Origin: Streptomyces scabichelini
GTDB taxonomy: Bacteria > Actinomycetota > Actinomycetes > Streptomycetales > Streptomycetaceae
Direction of reading: 5' to 3'
Length of the DNA: 64,000 nucleotides
Assembly (NCBI RefSeq): GCF_011045015.1
Contig: NZ_JAAKZY010000007.1
Location: 43,960 to 107,959 of the forward strand
Shown here: positions 7,178 through 15,223 of the stretch, piece after piece
How positions within the stretch are numbered: the stretch's first letter is position 1
Layout: every line of letters begins with the position of its first letter
Translations under genes and position numbers: made by a program
The notes under the pieces: model-generated
Seen by the model: only the letters and a program-made list of their open reading frames with translations
The model's database searches: none
What the model was told of the DNA's origin: nothing

Positions 7178-8907
7178 CGGGCGCCGAACCCTCCCTCCAG
7201 GAAGCGTGCGCGGGCCGCCGCGCGGGACACCTTGCCGCTGCTCGTGCGGGGCACGGAGCCGGGCGGGACGAGCAGCAGGGCACCGAGACGCAGTCCGTGG
7301 CGGGCGGAGACGGCGGCGCGCACGGTGCGTTCGGCCTGCCAGGCGTCCTCGTCCGTCGGTTCGGTGTCACGTCGGTGCTCCGCGACCACGACGAGTTCCT
7401 CGCCCGTGCGGTCCGGCCGGGTCACACCGAACGCCGCGAGCCGGTCGCGACGGACCAGAGAGGCGGCCGTCTGTACGGTCTCCTCGATGTCCTGGGGGTA
7501 GTGGTTGCGCCCGTCCACGATGATCACGTCCTTGAGCCGGCCGGTGACCAGGAGCCGCCCCTCGTGCACGGCTCCGAGGTCGCCGGTACGCAGCCAGTCG
7601 CCCGTCGCGCCGAAGCCGAAGGTCTCGGCGGAGAGCTCGGCGCGCTTCCAGTAGCCGAGCCCGATGTTGGGCCCGCGCAACTGGATCTCACCGACCCGCC
7701 CTTCCGGCAGCACGGCACCGTCCGCGTCCACGATCCGCACCTCCTGCCCCACGGGCGCCCCGCACGGGACGAGCACGGCCGCCTCCGCGTCCGGCGACTC
7801 CTCCACGCGTCCTCGCGCGAGCGCGTCGGCGTCGCAGGCGACGGTCGAGGGCGGTACGTCCGGCGAGTCCGCGGTCACGAACACGGTGGCCTCCGCCAGT
7901 CCGTACGCCGCACAGTGCGCGGCCGGATCGAGTCCGGCGGGCGCGAACCTGGTGCGGAAGCGGTCCACCGTCCCCGCGCGCACCGGCTCGCTGCCGTTGA
8001 TGAGCACCCGTACGCGTTCCAGGTCCAGTTCGTCGACGAGCGCGGGATCGGTGCGGGCCACGCAGTAGTCGTACGCGAAGTTCGGGGCGGCGCTGACGGT
8101 CCCCTCGTACGAGCCGAGGAGGCGCAGCCAGCGGGAGGGGTCCTGGAGGAAGGCGACGGGGTCCATGAGGACGGACGGGAAGCCGCCCACGACGGGGGCG
8201 GCGATGCTGAGGACCAGGCCCATGTCGTGGAAGAGCGGCAGCCAGCCGACCGTCGTGGCGGCCCGCGGATCGGCGACGAACGCGTCGATGGCCTGGCGGG
8301 CGTTGGCGACGACGTTGGCGTGGCTGATCATCACGCCGGCCGGACTGCGGGTGGAGCCGGAGGTGTACTGGAGGTACGCGATGTCTCCGGGCTCGGGCCG
8401 CGGTCCCGGCCCGTCGGCGCCGCCGGATTCGGTGCGCCGGCCGGTGAGTTGATCGACGGGGACGACCGGTACGTCCGGCAGGCCGCGGTCCCGTACGAAG
8501 GCTCGTACGGAGGATGCGGTGGTCGTGTCGGCGAGCAGGCAGGCCGGTTCGCAGTCGGCGAGGACGGCCGCGAGTCTTCCTTCGTGGCCCGGGAGCCCGG
8601 GGCCGAAGAGGGGTACGGCGATCACGCGGGCGTACAGGCAGCCGAGGAATCCGGCCGCGTAGTCGAGCCCCTGGGGCAGCACGAGGGCGGCCCGTTCGCC
8701 GGGTGAGGCGACCGTGACGAGGCGGTCGGCGACGGCTCTGGCGCGGGCGTCGAGGGCGCGCCAGCCGAGGCTGCGGTGCCGTCCCGTGGAGTCGCCGCCG
8801 GGGAAGTCGACGTGGCTGAAGGCGCGTTGCTGCGGCCGGTGTCGGGCCCAGTGCCGCAGGTGGTCCGTCATCAGTGGGGCGTCGACAGCAGGCTGGGCGA
8901 GGGGCAT
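7174..8907 (-). CDS. FadD32-like fatty acyl-AMP ligase (FAAL)
   Basis: A 577-residue adenylating enzyme that would activate a fatty acid as acyl-AMP and load it on the first ACP of the downstream synthase. Visible motifs: IAVPLFGPGLPGHEGRL near the N-terminus, P-loop YTSGSTRSPAGVMISHAN, AYGLAEATVFV, GDWLRTGDLG, the hinge-region GRLKDVIIVDGRNHYPQDIE and PRTSSGKVSR with the C-terminal Lys. The RNHYPQDIE hinge and the PLFGPGLPGH segment are characteristic of long-chain FAALs such as FadD32 rather than CoA ligases. GGAG lies six bases before the ATG. It is the first gene of the operon. The gene order ligase, synthase, antigen-85-like enzyme resembles the mycolic-acid condensation locus. Confidence 0.92.
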   Translation of the reverse strand: MPLAQPAVDAPLMTDHLRHWARHRPQQRAFSHVDFPGGDSTGRHRSLGWRALDARARAVADRLVTVASPGERAALVLPQGLDYAAGFLGCLYARVIAVPLFGPGLPGHEGRLAAVLADCEPACLLADTTTASSVRAFVRDRGLPDVPVVPVDQLTGRRTESGGADGPGPRPEPGDIAYLQYTSGSTRSPAGVMISHANVVANARQAIDAFVADPRAATTVGWLPLFHDMGLVLSIAAPVVGGFPSVLMDPVAFLQDPSRWLRLLGSYEGTVSAAPNFAYDYCVARTDPALVDELDLERVRVLINGSEPVRAGTVDRFRTRFAPAGLDPAAHCAAYGLAEATVFVTADSPDVPPSTVACDADALARGRVEESPDAEAAVLVPCGAPVGQEVRIVDADGAVLPEGRVGEIQLRGPNIGLGYWKRAELSAETFGFGATGDWLRTGDLGAVHEGRLLVTGRLKDVIIVDGRNHYPQDIEETVQTAASLVRRDRLAAFGVTRPDRTGEELVVVAEHRRDTEPTDEDAWQAERTVRAAVSARHGLRLGALLLVPPGSVPRTSSGKVSRAAARARFLEGGFGAR

Positions 8908-9005
8908 GGCGACTCCAACTGGTCCAACTGTGAGGGGGGCGGCGCGTGTTGAGCCGAGCGGTGCACCAGGTTCCGCCTCCGGGCGCGCGTGGGTTAGACG
9001 ACGTG

Positions 9006-9034
9006 CTGACAGTTCGTCTGCCGCGTTCTGTCAG
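9006..9034. promoter_or_regulatory. Inverted repeat CTGACAG-N15-CTGTCAG, candidate operator
   Basis: A perfect 7-bp inverted repeat lies in the divergent region between the lipid operon and the MFS gene, immediately upstream of a TTGACA. Its position suggests a regulator site, possibly for the downstream PucR-type protein; the binding protein is unknown. Confidence 0.4.
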
Positions 9035-9038
9035 TCCG

Positions 9039-9070
9039 TTGACAAAGGCGGGCCGCCGATTCCATACCGT
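9039..9070 (+). promoter_or_regulatory. Candidate promoter of the MFS gene
   Basis: TTGACA at 9039-9044 is a perfect -35 hexamer. A TACCGT at 9065-9070 is the best -10-like match but the spacer is 20 bases, longer than ideal. It lies 63 bases before the GTG of the transporter. Confidence 0.35.
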
Positions 9071-9132
9071 GGGCCAGAGCCAGTGCGACGCTCCGCCGCC
9101 GACAATCCGGGCGACGGCGGAAGGAGCGACTC

Positions 9133-10662
9133 GTGGGACGTGCACGGCTGTTCGCGCTGTTTTCCCTGCTCACCCTGACCGGGTTCATCACGACGCTCGA
9201 CAACACGGTCATCAATGTGGCCCTGCCGACCGTGCAACGCGAACTGGGGCTGAGCGTCACGGACTTGGAGTGGGTGGCCAGCAGTTATGTGCTCAGTTTC
9301 GGCGCGCTGCTGCTGCCCGGCGGGCGGCTGACCGATCTGTTCGGGCGCCGGCCCGTGCTGACGGTCGGGGTCGTGGTCTTCACGGCGGCGTCGGCGGCGG
9401 CCGCCCTCGCGGACAGCGGTGGCACGCTGATCGCGGCTCGTACGGTGCAGGGGGTCGGGGCCGCGCTGGTCATCCCGGCGTCCCTTGCGGTGGTCGCCGC
9501 CGATCTGCCCGCGCGGTGGCGGTCGCTGGCCGTCGGCCTGTGGACGGCGGCGCTCGCCGTGGCGCTGGCGCTCGGACCCGTGGTCGGCGGCTTCGTCACG
9601 CAGCAGTGGAGCTGGGGCTGGGTGTTCGCGCTGAACGTGCCCTTCGGACTGATCGCTCTGCTGCTGATGCCGGCGGTGCCCGCCAAGCCGAAGGGGTCCG
9701 CTTCCCGCCGCGGCGGGCTCGATCTGCCGGGTGTGCTGTTCTCCGTCCTCGCGCTCTATCTGCTGACATACGGTCTTGTGCGGGGCGGAGAACACGGGTT
9801 CGGCGCCGCGCCCGTGCCACTGTGCCTGGGCGTTTCGGCGGTCGCCGCCTGTGTGTTCCTCGTCGTGGAGACCCGGGCCGCCCGGCCGCTCGTCGAACTC
9901 GGGCTGCTGCGTGACCGGTTCCTCACCGGCGGGGTCGTCGCGCAGGTGCTGTGGGGCATCGGCGTCAACGGCGTCTTCTTCTTCACGGCCCTCTACCTTC
10001 AACAGGTGCTCGGCTTCTCACCGACCAGAGCGGGGCTGGCCTTTCTGCCGCTGGCGGGGGCGCTGCTGCTCTGCACGCCGCTGGCCGAGCGGGCGGCTCG
10101 TGTGCTGGGTGCCCATGTGTCGATCGCGGTGGGGCTCGGCGTGGTGGCGGCCGGTCTGCTGTACGTCTCGGGGACGGGCGCGCACGCCGGCTACTGGGAC
10201 CTGCAGCCGGGGCTGCTGATGATCGGCGCGGGCTCGGCGCTCACCACTCCCCTGACGGTGCGCTGCCTCGCCCAGGTCCCGGACGCCCGGACGGGCATGG
10301 CGACCGGTCTTGTGAGCGCGGCGCGCGAGGTCTCGGGAGTGTTCGGGGTGGTGCTGGTGGGTGTCGTCCTCACCCGGCGTGAGCGCTCGGAGCTGCGGGC
10401 CGGTGCCGATCCGCGCAGTGCCTTTCTCGACGGGTACGACATCGGGCTGCGGCTCGCGGCGTGCTGTGTGCTGGCGGGCGCGTTCGTGACGCTGGTGACG
10501 CTGCGCCGCCGGGGGCGCCATCGGCGGGTACGGCAGCGTCGGATGTGGCCGCCTCGGACAGGGCCGCGTCGGGTGGCGGCGCGGAGCACAACTCCCCTTG
10601 TGCGGAACTCCTCTTGTCATGAGGTGACAAGCCCGGCCCCCATCCCTGTCAGTCGCCGATGA
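9133..10662 (+). CDS. MFS transporter, DHA2-type drug/metabolite exporter
   Basis: A 509-residue major-facilitator protein with about 14 membrane segments, of the drug:H+ antiporter-2 kind. The start MGRARLFALFSLLTLTGFIT leads to TTLDNTVINVALPT, the typical motif D1 of these exporters; GGRLTDLFGRRPVL is motif A. Efflux of a small hydrophobic compound is expected. The GTG start has GGAAGGAG six bases upstream. The last 50 or so residues, after the final membrane helix, are Arg/Pro-rich and probably cytoplasmic. It is divergent from the lipid operon, so it may serve it, for example in export or self-resistance, but this is inference only. Confidence 0.88.
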   Translation: MGRARLFALFSLLTLTGFITTLDNTVINVALPTVQRELGLSVTDLEWVASSYVLSFGALLLPGGRLTDLFGRRPVLTVGVVVFTAASAAAALADSGGTLIAARTVQGVGAALVIPASLAVVAADLPARWRSLAVGLWTAALAVALALGPVVGGFVTQQWSWGWVFALNVPFGLIALLLMPAVPAKPKGSASRRGGLDLPGVLFSVLALYLLTYGLVRGGEHGFGAAPVPLCLGVSAVAACVFLVVETRAARPLVELGLLRDRFLTGGVVAQVLWGIGVNGVFFFTALYLQQVLGFSPTRAGLAFLPLAGALLLCTPLAERAARVLGAHVSIAVGLGVVAAGLLYVSGTGAHAGYWDLQPGLLMIGAGSALTTPLTVRCLAQVPDARTGMATGLVSAAREVSGVFGVVLVGVVLTRRERSELRAGADPRSAFLDGYDIGLRLAACCVLAGAFVTLVTLRRRGRHRRVRQRRMWPPRTGPRRVAARSTTPLVRNSSCHEVTSPAPIPVSRR

Positions 10663-10729
10663 CCCTCGGCAGAATCTCTGCGGATATCGTCACCGTGCCC
10701 CACTTCCCGTGCGCAGGAGGAGCCGCTGC

Positions 10730-12046
10730 GTGAACGGATTCCGCACCTTGGAGAGCTCGGCGAGCAAGGCCGCGAACGCCACGGCGACAATGGACGCCGT
10801 GGCGACGGACGAGGAACCGGACGGCCCGTTCAAGGCGTTCCCCTCCGGTCTGCACCACGACCTCAGACCCTTCTTCGCCGACATCACGGAAGAGGTCGTG
10901 CAGGCGATCAGAACCGAGATCCCGGAGTACGCGCGTCCGACGGACGACACGTACATGCATGTCGTGCACCAGGGCGTGGAGCACGCCTTGCAGGGGTTCC
11001 TGGAGCGGATGGCGAAGCCGGACACCGACTGGGAACCGGTGAAGGCGACGTACCAGCGCATCGGGCGCGGCGAGGCGGACGAGGGGCGCAGCCTGGACTC
11101 CTTCCAGTCGGCGTTGCGCCTCGGCGCCCGGGTGACCTGGCGCCGGATCAACGCGCTGGTCGACGCCGATCTGCTGCCGCGCAATGTGCTGGCCGCGTTC
11201 GGAGAGGCGATGTTCCTGCACCTGGACGAGATGGCTGCCGCGACGACCGCGGGCTACACGGAGGCGCGGCTGCACGCGGCCGGTGAGCTCCAGCAGCGGC
11301 GTACGCGGCTGATCGATCTGCTGACCGTGGACCCGCCCGCATCCGCCGAGGCCATCAGCGAGCTCGCGCACGCCGCGCAGTGGCCGGTGCCCCGGACCCT
11401 GGCCGTGGTCGTCATCGACCACGGGGCGCAGGGGACGGCGGCGCGGCCGATCCTGCCGCCGGGGTTCCTCGCGCGGTTCGACGTGCGGCCGGCCGTGCTG
11501 GTCGTGCCCGATCCGGAGGGTCCGGGGCAGTCGCGTGCCGTCGCCGGGGCGCTGCGCGGGCTGCGGGCCGCCATGGGGCTGACGGTGGGGCTTCAGGAGG
11601 GGGCGAGGTCGCTGCGCTGGGCGGCCGAGGCGCTGGATCTGGCCCGGCAGGGTGTCCTGCCGGACACGGAACTGGTCTGCTGCCAGGACCACTTGGCGAC
11701 TCTTCTGCTGTTCCGCGACGAGGCCCTGGTGAAGGCGATGGCCGACCGTCACCTGCGCCCGCTGGAGGCCGTCCGCCCGCCCCAGCGCGATCGCCTCGCC
11801 GAGACGCTCCTCAGCTGGCTCCAGTGCGGCCACAACGCCAGCGAGGTCGCCCACCGGCTCGCCGTCCACCCTCAGACGGTCCGCTACCGCATGCGCCAGC
11901 TCGACGAACTCTTCGGCGACCGGCTCCACGACGCCGCGGTCCAGTTCGAGATGCAGCTGGCCTTACGGGCTCTCAACCTCCGCCGCTCGGCACGCCGTTC
12001 AGCTTCGGCGGTCGGTCTGGAACGTGCGGCGGTAGGCCTGCGGTGA
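10730..12046 (+). CDS. PucR-type helix-turn-helix transcriptional regulator
   Basis: A 438-residue regulator. The N-terminal two thirds contain a sensory region of unknown ligand (from GLHHDLRPFFADITEEVVQAIR). The C-terminus has the PucR-family HTH: RLAETLLSWLQCGHNASEVAHRLAVHPQTVRYRMRQL is the family signature, quoted here as positions about 365-400. AGGAGG at 10715-10720 sits seven bases before the GTG at 10730, which I prefer to the upstream in-frame GTG at 10709. It follows the exporter in the same direction. Its 3' end overlaps the end of the convergent GlxA-type gene by 48 bases. Confidence 0.85.
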   Translation: MNGFRTLESSASKAANATATMDAVATDEEPDGPFKAFPSGLHHDLRPFFADITEEVVQAIRTEIPEYARPTDDTYMHVVHQGVEHALQGFLERMAKPDTDWEPVKATYQRIGRGEADEGRSLDSFQSALRLGARVTWRRINALVDADLLPRNVLAAFGEAMFLHLDEMAAATTAGYTEARLHAAGELQQRRTRLIDLLTVDPPASAEAISELAHAAQWPVPRTLAVVVIDHGAQGTAARPILPPGFLARFDVRPAVLVVPDPEGPGQSRAVAGALRGLRAAMGLTVGLQEGARSLRWAAEALDLARQGVLPDTELVCCQDHLATLLLFRDEALVKAMADRHLRPLEAVRPPQRDRLAETLLSWLQCGHNASEVAHRLAVHPQTVRYRMRQLDELFGDRLHDAAVQFEMQLALRALNLRRSARRSASAVGLERAAVGLR

Positions 12047-12985
12047 CACGCCGATCGCCGTGTGCAGGTGCTGCCGCAGCGACGTGCCCGTCGCGAAGCC
12101 GACCTCGCCCGCGATCTGGTCCACCGTCAGATCGCTGGCTTCGAGCAACTGGCGTGCCCGGGCGACGCGTTGCTGGATGAGCCAGCGGCCGGGGCTCATG
12201 CCGACCTCGTCGTTGAAGCGGCGGGCGAAGGTGCGCAGGCTCATGCGGGCGTGGGCGGCGAGATCGGCCAGGGTCAGCGGCTCGCCCAGGTGTTCCAGGG
12301 CCCACTGTCGCGTGGCCGCCGTGCCCGCCGTCGAGGGCTCCGGCACGGGCTGCTCGATGTACTGCGCCTGACCGCCGTCCCGCCACGGCGGCACCACGCA
12401 GCAGCGCGCCACCCGGTTGGCCAGCTCGCTGCCGTGGTCCTTGCGGACGAGGTGCAGGCAGATGTCGACGCCGGAGGCGGCTCCCGCCGAGGTCAGGATC
12501 GAGCCCTCGTCGACGAACAGCACGTCCGGGTCAAGATCGACGTCCGGGAACAGCTTCCTGAACAGTCCGGCGAGCTGCCAGTGCGTCGTGGCCCGCCGCC
12601 CGTCGAGCAGCCCGGCCGCCGCCAGGACGAAGGCGCCCGTGCAGATGGAGACGATCCGGGCGCCGGGCGGGGTCTGCCGGAGCGCGGCGGCCACCGGCTC
12701 GGGCACTTCGGCGCTGATGTGCGACAGCTCGTAGGGCGGGATCACCACGGTGTCGGCCGTACGCAGCGCCTCCGGGCCGTGCTCCACGGTGATGGAGAAG
12801 TCCGCGTTGGTGCGCACCGGCCGACCGTCGGCGGTGCAGGTGACCACCTCGTACCGCCCCTCGGCCGAGCCGAAGACCCGTGTGGGGATGCCGAGTTCGA
12901 AGGAGTAGACGCCGTCGAGCGCCAGCACCACGACCCGTTCCACGTGCCCGTCGTACTCCCCGTATCCACAGCGCGTCTGCCCCAT
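11999..12985 (-). CDS. GlxA-family regulator (DJ-1/PfpI domain plus AraC-type HTH)
   Basis: A 328-residue two-domain regulator. Residues about 18-190 form a DJ-1/PfpI-like domain (VVVLALDGVYSFELGIP; IVSICTGAFVLAAAGLLDG with the nucleophile-elbow Cys). Residues about 225-325 form an AraC-type double HTH (WALEHLGEPLTLADLAAHA ... GEVGFATGTSLRQH). Such proteins usually activate neighbouring oxidoreductase or catabolic genes. A GTG 14 codons in (VERVVV) is an alternative start. It is divergent from an NADP-dependent oxidoreductase, with a perfect palindrome between the two, so it probably controls that gene. Confidence 0.9.
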   Translation of the reverse strand: MGQTRCGYGEYDGHVERVVVLALDGVYSFELGIPTRVFGSAEGRYEVVTCTADGRPVRTNADFSITVEHGPEALRTADTVVIPPYELSHISAEVPEPVAAALRQTPPGARIVSICTGAFVLAAAGLLDGRRATTHWQLAGLFRKLFPDVDLDPDVLFVDEGSILTSAGAASGVDICLHLVRKDHGSELANRVARCCVVPPWRDGGQAQYIEQPVPEPSTAGTAATRQWALEHLGEPLTLADLAAHARMSLRTFARRFNDEVGMSPGRWLIQQRVARARQLLEASDLTVDQIAGEVGFATGTSLRQHLHTAIGVSPQAYRRTFQTDRRS

Positions 12986-13003
12986 GGCACGATCCTATCG
13001 AAC

Positions 13004-13021
13004 AATGGCAATCATGCCATT
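13004..13021. promoter_or_regulatory. Palindrome AATGGCA-N4-TGCCATT between glxA-type gene and oxidoreductase
   Basis: A perfect 7-bp inverted repeat with a four-base centre lies in the 69-base divergent spacer. It is placed to affect both genes and is the obvious candidate site for the GlxA-type regulator. Confidence 0.55.
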
Positions 13022-13054
13022 TTCCTGACGTCCGAATCCCGGCAAGCTGGCTTC

Positions 13055-14005
13055 ATGAGCAGTGAGAACACGATGCGTGCCATCAGTCAGGACGTCCTCG
13101 GTGGTCCCGAGGTCCTCAAGGAGATCGAGCTGGAGCGCCCGGACCCGCGGCCGAACGAGGTGCTGGTCCGCGTGCGCGCCGCCGGCGTCAACCCGACCGA
13201 CTGGAAGCACCGTGCCACCGGCGGCTTCCTGGGCGAGCCGCCCTTCGTCCTCGGCTGGGACGTCTCCGGCGTGGTCGAGGCGGCGGGGATCGGCGTCGCC
13301 CATTTCAGGCCCGGGGACGAGGTCTTCGGGATGCTGTCCTACCCGTTCGGCCACGGCTCGCACGCCGAGTACGTCACCGCCCCGGCCCGCGCCTTCACGC
13401 ACAAGCCGTCCGGGATCGACCACACGGAGGCGGGCGCGCTGCCGCTTGTGTCTCTGACCGCGTGGCAGGCCCTGGTCGAGACGGCGGATCTGCGGCCGGG
13501 GCAACGGGTGCTGATTCACGCGGCGGGCGGCGGGGTCGGGCATGTGGCCGTTCAGATCGCCAAGGCGCGGGGCGCCCACGTGATCGGCACCGCGAGCGCG
13601 GGCAAGCACGACTTTCTGCGCGGCCTTGGCGCGGATGAGCTGATCGACTACCGGGAGACCGATTTCGCCGAGGCCGTCCGTGACGTCGACGTCGTCCTGG
13701 ACGCGATCGGCGGCGAGTACTCCTTCCGCTCGCTGCGGGTGCTGCGCGAGGGCGGGCTGCTGGTCTCGATCCTGCCGTTGGGGTCGCCGGACCTGTTCAA
13801 GGAGGCCGAGGGGCTCGGGGTGCGGGCCGTCAGGATGCTGGTCGACGCCGACCGCAGCGGTATGCGGGCGATCGCCGGCCTCGTCGATTCGGGCAAGCTG
13901 CGCGCCACGATCGCCGAGACCTTCCCGTTGGCCGATGCGGCGAAGGCGCATGCGCTGGGCGAGAGCGGGCGGACCATGGGGAAGATCGTTCTTCGGGTGA
14001 GCTGA
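13055..14005 (+). CDS. NADP-dependent quinone-type oxidoreductase (zinc-free MDR)
   Basis: A 316-residue medium-chain reductase of the quinone oxidoreductase type. The N-terminal GroES-like fold carries VRAAGVNPTDWKHR and LGWDVSGVVEAAG. The cofactor loop is LIHAAGGGVGHVAVQIAKARG. No zinc-binding Cys cluster is present, which separates it from the alcohol dehydrogenase downstream. It would reduce quinones or activated double bonds with NADPH. The ATG at 13055 was chosen because it starts the conserved fold (MRAISQDVLGGPEVL begins six codons later). It is divergent from the GlxA-type regulator. Confidence 0.88.
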   Translation: MSSENTMRAISQDVLGGPEVLKEIELERPDPRPNEVLVRVRAAGVNPTDWKHRATGGFLGEPPFVLGWDVSGVVEAAGIGVAHFRPGDEVFGMLSYPFGHGSHAEYVTAPARAFTHKPSGIDHTEAGALPLVSLTAWQALVETADLRPGQRVLIHAAGGGVGHVAVQIAKARGAHVIGTASAGKHDFLRGLGADELIDYRETDFAEAVRDVDVVLDAIGGEYSFRSLRVLREGGLLVSILPLGSPDLFKEAEGLGVRAVRMLVDADRSGMRAIAGLVDSGKLRATIAETFPLADAAKAHALGESGRTMGKIVLRVS

Positions 14006-14023
14006 AGGTGAGCTGAAGGGGTC

Positions 14024-14084
14024 CGCGGGGAACTGCGGTTCGTAAGCTGCGGGCCGTCCGTGGCTGAGCGCGCAGTTCCCCGCG
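14024..14084. terminator. Long inverted repeat between convergent genes, probable bidirectional terminator
   Basis: CGCGGGGAACTGCG at 14024-14037 and CGCAGTTCCCCGCG at 14071-14084 are perfect 14-bp arms with a 33-base loop. They lie between two convergent stop codons. The right arm belongs to a dispersed repeat copy (14046-14098). Confidence 0.55.
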
Positions 14085-14098
14085 CCCCTTACGGGGCG
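14046..14098 (-). repeat. Dispersed intergenic repeat, copy 1
   Basis: One of five copies in this window of a GC-rich element. Reading GCTGCGGGCCGTC, TGGCTG, GCGCAGTTCCCCGCGCCCC and a short CGCCCC/GGGGCG hairpin, it lies opposite in orientation to copies 2, 3 and 5. It overlaps the last codons of the alcohol dehydrogenase gene. Similar elements are common between Streptomyces genes, as far as I recall. Confidence 0.7.
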
Positions 14099-15198
14099 AA
14101 CGTGAGCACGGGCTTGATCGTCTTGCCCGCGCTCATGTCCTGTACCGCCTGGCCGATGTCGTCGAACGCGTACTTGGTGATCAGTCTGTCCAGCGGCAAG
14201 CGGCCCTCGCGGACGAGCTTGACCAGGGCCGGGATCGCGGTCTGGGTGTCGTGGTCGCCGAGGGTCAGGCCCACGACGCGCTTGCCGCCGAGCATTCCGT
14301 TGACGTCCAGGGCGACCTCGGAGCCGAACGGCGGTGCGCCGACGATGACCGCCGTGCCGCGCGCGGCGAGTGCGTCCACGCCCATGCGCAGGACGGCGAC
14401 GTTGCCGGTGGTCTCCACGACGCCGTCGGCGCCGGCGCCGTCCGTGATCAGCCGGATGGCCTCGAGGGTGTCTCCGTCACCGGCGTTCACGGTGTGCGTG
14501 GCACCCAACTCGCGGGCCAGTTCCAGCCGTTCGGCCACCTTGTCGACGGCGATCACCGTGGTCGCGGGCGTCATCGCCGCGGCCATCACCGCCGACAGAC
14601 CGACCGCGCCGGCGCCGAGGATCACCAGCGTGTCCCCCGTCCGGGGCTCCAGTACGTTCCACACGGCGCCCACGCCGGTCTGCACCCCGCAGCCCAGCGG
14701 CGCGATGGACTCCAGCGGTATGTCCCGGTCGACCTTGATCAGGCTCCGCTGGTCCACCAGCGCCCGCTCGGCGAACGAGGACTGGCCGAAGAAGTGACCG
14801 CCGAGCGGTTCACCGTCGCGGCTGATGGGGCTGGTGCCGTCGGGCCTGCGCCCGCCGATCAGGTTCAGCGGCAGCCAGGCGGCGCAGTAGGCAGGGTGGC
14901 CGTCGCGGCAGTTCTTGCAGCTGCCGCAGGAGGTGAAGGACAGGACGACGTGGTCGCCGGGCTCGATCCCGGTGACGTCCGAGCCGACGGCCTCGACTAC
15001 GCCCGCGCCCTCGTGCCCGAGGACTCCGGGCAGCGGGAACGGCAGACCGCCGCTCGCCACACCGAGGTCGGTGTGGCACAGCCCGGCGGCGACCATCCGG
15101 ACGAGCGCCTCGCCTGGACGCGGTTCGTCGAGCTCGACGGCGGACAGCGTGAACGGCGCTCCCCCGGACTCGACCACGGCTGCACGAGTGGTGGACAT
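14089..15198 (-). CDS. Zinc-dependent alcohol dehydrogenase, aryl-alcohol type
   Basis: A 369-residue class III-like alcohol dehydrogenase. Catalytic zinc ligands: Cys in GLCHTDLG and His in GHEGAG. The four-Cys structural zinc site is CGSCKNCRDGHPAYC. The Rossmann loop is VILGAGAVGLSAV. It oxidises primary, probably aromatic or branched, alcohols with NAD. The ATG at 15198 has GGAG nine bases upstream; an upstream in-frame start would add a low-complexity Ser/Arg leader and is rejected. It follows the aldehyde dehydrogenase by 25 bases and the pair would carry alcohol to acid. Control is probably by the MarR gene divergent from the pair. Confidence 0.9.
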   Translation of the reverse strand: MSTTRAAVVESGGAPFTLSAVELDEPRPGEALVRMVAAGLCHTDLGVASGGLPFPLPGVLGHEGAGVVEAVGSDVTGIEPGDHVVLSFTSCGSCKNCRDGHPAYCAAWLPLNLIGGRRPDGTSPISRDGEPLGGHFFGQSSFAERALVDQRSLIKVDRDIPLESIAPLGCGVQTGVGAVWNVLEPRTGDTLVILGAGAVGLSAVMAAAMTPATTVIAVDKVAERLELARELGATHTVNAGDGDTLEAIRLITDGAGADGVVETTGNVAVLRMGVDALAARGTAVIVGAPPFGSEVALDVNGMLGGKRVVGLTLGDHDTQTAIPALVKLVREGRLPLDRLITKYAFDDIGQAVQDMSAGKTIKPVLTFAP

Positions 15199-15223
15199 GA
15201 TGCGAACTCCTCTGGAGGTGCGC

